Shown here: piece by piece, positions 61,886 to 64,000 of the stretch | How the letters are laid out: every line of letters starts with the position of its first letter | Position numbering within the stretch: position 1 is the first letter of the stretch | NCBI GenBank assembly: GCA_963772825.1 | Contig: CAVYYX010000012.1 | Location: 261,487-325,486 of the forward strand | DNA: 64,000 bases | Reading direction: 5' to 3' | From: Desertimonas sp963772825 | Lineage (GTDB): Bacteria > Actinomycetota > Acidimicrobiia > Acidimicrobiales > Ilumatobacteraceae | Made by a program: the position numbers and the translations under genes | The notes under the pieces: model-generated | The model's database searches: none | What the model was told of the DNA's origin: nothing | What the model saw: the letters and a program-made list of their open reading frames with translations, nothing else

Positions 61886-61983
61886 AGCGAGCGCCAGCGA
61901 GCGTCCTGGGGTTCGATCGGAGAGGCGACCGGAGCGCTAGCGGAGGGAGCCGGCGCGTCGGCCTGCGTGGCCGGGGAACGCAG
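61886..61983 (+). repeat. Copy of the dispersed intergenic repeat, overlapping the oxidoreductase gene end
   Basis: The left part AGCGAGCGCCAGCGAGCG (61886-61903) and the core CGGCCTGCGTGGCCGGGGAA (61959-61978) match the copies at 23660 and 9908. The core lies inside the 3' end of the minus-strand oxidoreductase gene, where it encodes AFPGHAGR. Confidence 0.7.
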
Positions 61984-63187
61984 AGTAAGGCCCGGGGCGG
62001 GCGAGGAAGCGTCGATGCCAGCGCCGCGGCGTGACGGCGATCGCCCTGGGTTCGTCTTCGAACATCCAGCGGGCAAAGTTGCGCCGACCCCAGGTGCCGG
62101 AGTGAGCGACGATCGCCAACGCGGCGTCGGCGCCCCGGCGGTGCCGCAGCACGCGGCCGAGGAGCACGGACGCTCGGTGGTCGGCGACGAGCTCGGTGCG
62201 CACGAGATCGCGGTAGCGCTCGGCGATCGCGTCGTCGTGGCCACGGGCGGCGATCGCTGCAGCAGCCAGCCGGCCGGTGAGCAGGGCCTGACCGATGCCT
62301 TCCCCGGTCATCACGTCCGTCGCCGCCGCGGCGTCGCCCGTGAACAGCACCGGGCCGTGGGCCAGCGTGGCGCGATCGATCCGCGCCGGGATCGGCCAGG
62401 CCAAGTGCCGGCCCGCCGGTTCGGCCGCTGGACCGAGGGCGCTGCGAACGTGTGGGCGATCGAGCAAGCCCGCCCACAGATCGCGGACGTCCTTGCCGGT
62501 GCGACTGCCGTCGCGCAGCACTCCGAACCCGACGTTGACGCGACCGCCGTGCAGCGGGAACGACCACGCATACCCCGGCAACAGGTCGTCGTCGAACCAC
62601 ACGATCAGCTCGTGCGCCGCGGGGCCGGTGACGCCGGTGACGTACTGGCGGACGGCATGCCACTCGCCGAGGTAGCCGTCGCCACCGATGCCCAGCGCCT
62701 TGCGAGTCGGGCTCCACATCCCGTCGGCGGCGACGACGTGGCGGGCGACCACGTCGCCGAGTCCGTCGACGCCTATCGCTGCGGTCCCGTCGGCCGCGAT
62801 GGCCGCCGTCTTGACCCCATGACCGAGGCGAACGTCGGCGCCGGCGTCGACGGCGAGCCGGACGAGCGCGGCGTCCAGCTCCAGCCGGGGAGCGACCGCC
62901 GCGTAGATCCCCTCGCCTGCGGGGAGCGGCACCTTCAACGTTCGACCAGACGGAGCACGCAGCACGGCACCGTCGACGGTGCGGAAGTCGGGCACCGTCG
63001 CCGGATCGAAACCGAGGATCTCCAGCTCGCGCAGGGCGAGGGTGGTCAGCCCGTCACCGCAGCACTTGTCGCGGGGGAACTCGGCCTTGTCGACGAGCAG
63101 CACGTCGTGACCGGCGCGACGCAGCGCGACGGTAGCGGCGACACCTGCCGGGCCGGCCCCGACGACGAGCGTGTCGATCACCGCCAC
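61937..63187 (-). CDS. Geranylgeranyl reductase family FAD-dependent oxidoreductase
   Basis: A 416-residue flavoprotein. The FAD motif is DTLVVGAGPAGVAATVALRR, followed by EFPRDKCCGDGLT with the CCGD of geranylgeranyl reductases, a second FAD region GPVLFTGDAAAATDVMTGEG and IGQALLTGRLAA. Relatives reduce isoprenoid chains of menaquinone or other prenyl lipids. The last 20 residues, including SAFPGHAGRRAG, come from a dispersed repeat, so the original stop has probably been replaced. Confidence 0.88.
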   Translation of the reverse strand: MAVIDTLVVGAGPAGVAATVALRRAGHDVLLVDKAEFPRDKCCGDGLTTLALRELEILGFDPATVPDFRTVDGAVLRAPSGRTLKVPLPAGEGIYAAVAPRLELDAALVRLAVDAGADVRLGHGVKTAAIAADGTAAIGVDGLGDVVARHVVAADGMWSPTRKALGIGGDGYLGEWHAVRQYVTGVTGPAAHELIVWFDDDLLPGYAWSFPLHGGRVNVGFGVLRDGSRTGKDVRDLWAGLLDRPHVRSALGPAAEPAGRHLAWPIPARIDRATLAHGPVLFTGDAAAATDVMTGEGIGQALLTGRLAAAAIAARGHDDAIAERYRDLVRTELVADHRASVLLGRVLRHRRGADAALAIVAHSGTWGRRNFARWMFEDEPRAIAVTPRRWHRRFLARPGPYSAFPGHAGRRAGSLR

Positions 63188-63258
63188 GACATCAGCCTAC
63201 GGAGGCCTGTTCACGCTCCAGTTGGGCGGCTGGCGTGGGCCGTTCGTAGTCTGCGGCG

Positions 63259-64000
63259 ATGCCGCTCAATCCAGACGCAGTTGGTACCGAGAGTGAACCG
63301 GTCGACGTCGGGTGGGACAGCAAGGATGCCCTGCTGTACGCCGTCGGGGTCGGTGCGGGAACCGACGAGCTGGCCTTCACGACGGAGAACACCGACGGCG
63401 TGCCGCAACGCGTCCTGCCGACGTTCCCGGTGGTGATCGGATGGGGAGCGGGGGCCAGCTCCGTGTTGCGGGCGATCGGCACGTTCAATCCGGCGCTGCT
63501 GGTCCACGGCACGCAAGCCGTCACCCTGCACCGCGAGATCCCGGTCGAGGGCAAAGCGACCTTGCGTTCGAAGCTGGCAGCGATGTACGACAAGGGCAAG
63601 GCCGCCGTCGTAGTCGTCGACACCACGGCCGACAGCGACGGCGAGCCGCTGTACACGCTGCGTCACTCGTTGTTCATCCGCGGTGAGGGTGGCTTCGGCG
63701 GCGAGCGCGGCCCCTCGGGCCCGCAGAACGTGCCACCGGACCGAGCCGCCGATCACGAGGTCAGCTACGCCACGTTGCCGACCCAGGCGTTGCTCTACCG
63801 GCTGTCCGGCGATCGCAACCCGTTGCACTCCGACCCCAGCTTCGCCGCCCTCGGTGGCTTCGACCGTCCGATCCTCCACGGCCTGTGCTCGTACGGCTTC
63901 ACCGGACGAGCGCTGCTCCACACCTTGTGCGACTCGGACCCGGCTCGCTTCCACCACGTCGAGGGGCGCTTCGCGTCGCCCGTGCTTCCCGGCGACACGC
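63259..64000 (+). CDS. MaoC-family (R)-specific enoyl-CoA hydratase, 3' end outside the window
   Basis: At least 247 residues with the double hotdog layout of hydratase 2 enzymes (as in peroxisomal MFE-2). The N-terminal half carries LPTFPVVIGWGAGASSVLRA. The C-terminal half has the hydratase motif YRLSGDRNPLHSDPSFAALG followed by PILHGLCSYGFTGRALL, with catalytic Asp and His. It should hydrate trans-2-enoyl-CoA in lipid or steroid breakdown. TAGTCT lies 6 nt before ATG 63259, another leaderless-type start. No stop is reached. Confidence 0.92.
   Translation, partial: MPLNPDAVGTESEPVDVGWDSKDALLYAVGVGAGTDELAFTTENTDGVPQRVLPTFPVVIGWGAGASSVLRAIGTFNPALLVHGTQAVTLHREIPVEGKATLRSKLAAMYDKGKAAVVVVDTTADSDGEPLYTLRHSLFIRGEGGFGGERGPSGPQNVPPDRAADHEVSYATLPTQALLYRLSGDRNPLHSDPSFAALGGFDRPILHGLCSYGFTGRALLHTLCDSDPARFHHVEGRFASPVLPGDT

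Noticed and set aside
1..64000. tRNA, rRNA, CRISPR arrays, insertion sequences and phage genes
   Set aside because: Looked for by eye on both strands; no cloverleaf, regularly spaced repeat array, transposase or phage protein was recognised. A covariance-model scan was not possible.

Overview
The window is about 64 kb of high-GC DNA, densely packed with genes that are often coupled by 4-nt ATGA/GTGA overlaps. It looks like an actinobacterium, most plausibly the class Acidimicrobiia (Ilumatobacter-like). The reasons are a SigK/RskA locus, the ImuA'/ImuB/DnaE2 mutasome with actinobacterial LexA boxes, a DUF222/HNH gene, DUF3039 and DUF2510 proteins, a class F sortase, and several probably leaderless genes with a TANNNT box 6 nt before the start codon. 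The taxonomic call is inference. No rRNA, tRNA, CRISPR array, insertion sequence or phage genes were seen.

Layout. 1-1822: end of a GH31 glycosidase and a frameshifted DUF222/HNH gene. 1952-10873: stress locus with sigK, rskA, a dehydrogenase, an FAD oxidase, DUF1365, cyclopropane synthase and photolyase in one overlapping minus-strand operon, then a TIGR01777 epimerase, an 89-bp tandem repeat and a secreted fasciclin protein behind a SigK-type promoter. 10991-13898: ABC exporter (two FtsX-like permeases plus ATPase). 14275-15669: secreted DUF4397 protein and sortase. 15682-20712: XylFGH-type sugar importer with its LacI repressor and three copies of one palindromic operator. 21594-25300: Anbu protease, acyl-CoA dehydrogenase and others. 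24236-27261: hydroquinone ring-cleavage cluster ending in maleylacetate reductase. 28790-31191: LexA-box promoter, imuA' and imuB; dnaE2 lies at 38939-42370 behind a matching LexA-box promoter. 31391-36547: NfeD and SPFH membrane proteins, tandem GNAT, Nudix, LigD-type polymerase. 36660-38902: orphan sugar permease and GH3 hexosaminidase. 42530-47455: nitrogen-related block, namely a cation/proton antiporter fused to a GlnD-like regulatory half with two ACT domains, a GlnR-like box, an ammonium transporter and an OmpR-type regulator. 47550-53663: YbaK, LtrA, Nudix, DUF3039 and a MoxR-DUF58-VWA set. 54259-58826: AapJQMP-type amino-acid importer. 58869-64000: protease-like lipoprotein, M20 peptidase, nitronate monooxygenase, geranylgeranyl-reductase-type oxidoreductase and a MaoC hydratase cut by the window end.

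The most unusual item is the antiporter-GlnD fusion: the position of the uridylyltransferase domain is taken by a CPA2-type membrane antiporter, the HD ligands are lost and two ACT domains are kept, directly upstream of amt. Secondary highlights are the split mutasome with identical promoter design, the SigK-type promoter of the fasciclin gene, a dispersed intergenic repeat that supplies the C-terminus of one enzyme, and a 38-bp perfect palindrome over the aapQ start codon.

Caution: many conserved genes (FAD oxidase, xylG, antiporter, amt, OmpR regulator, aapJ/Q/M, M20 peptidase, HNH) are broken by single-base indels, several of them in short G/C runs, while the residues on both sides remain conserved. 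This points to uncorrected sequencing indels rather than mass pseudogenisation, so the affected entries are annotated as whole genes.
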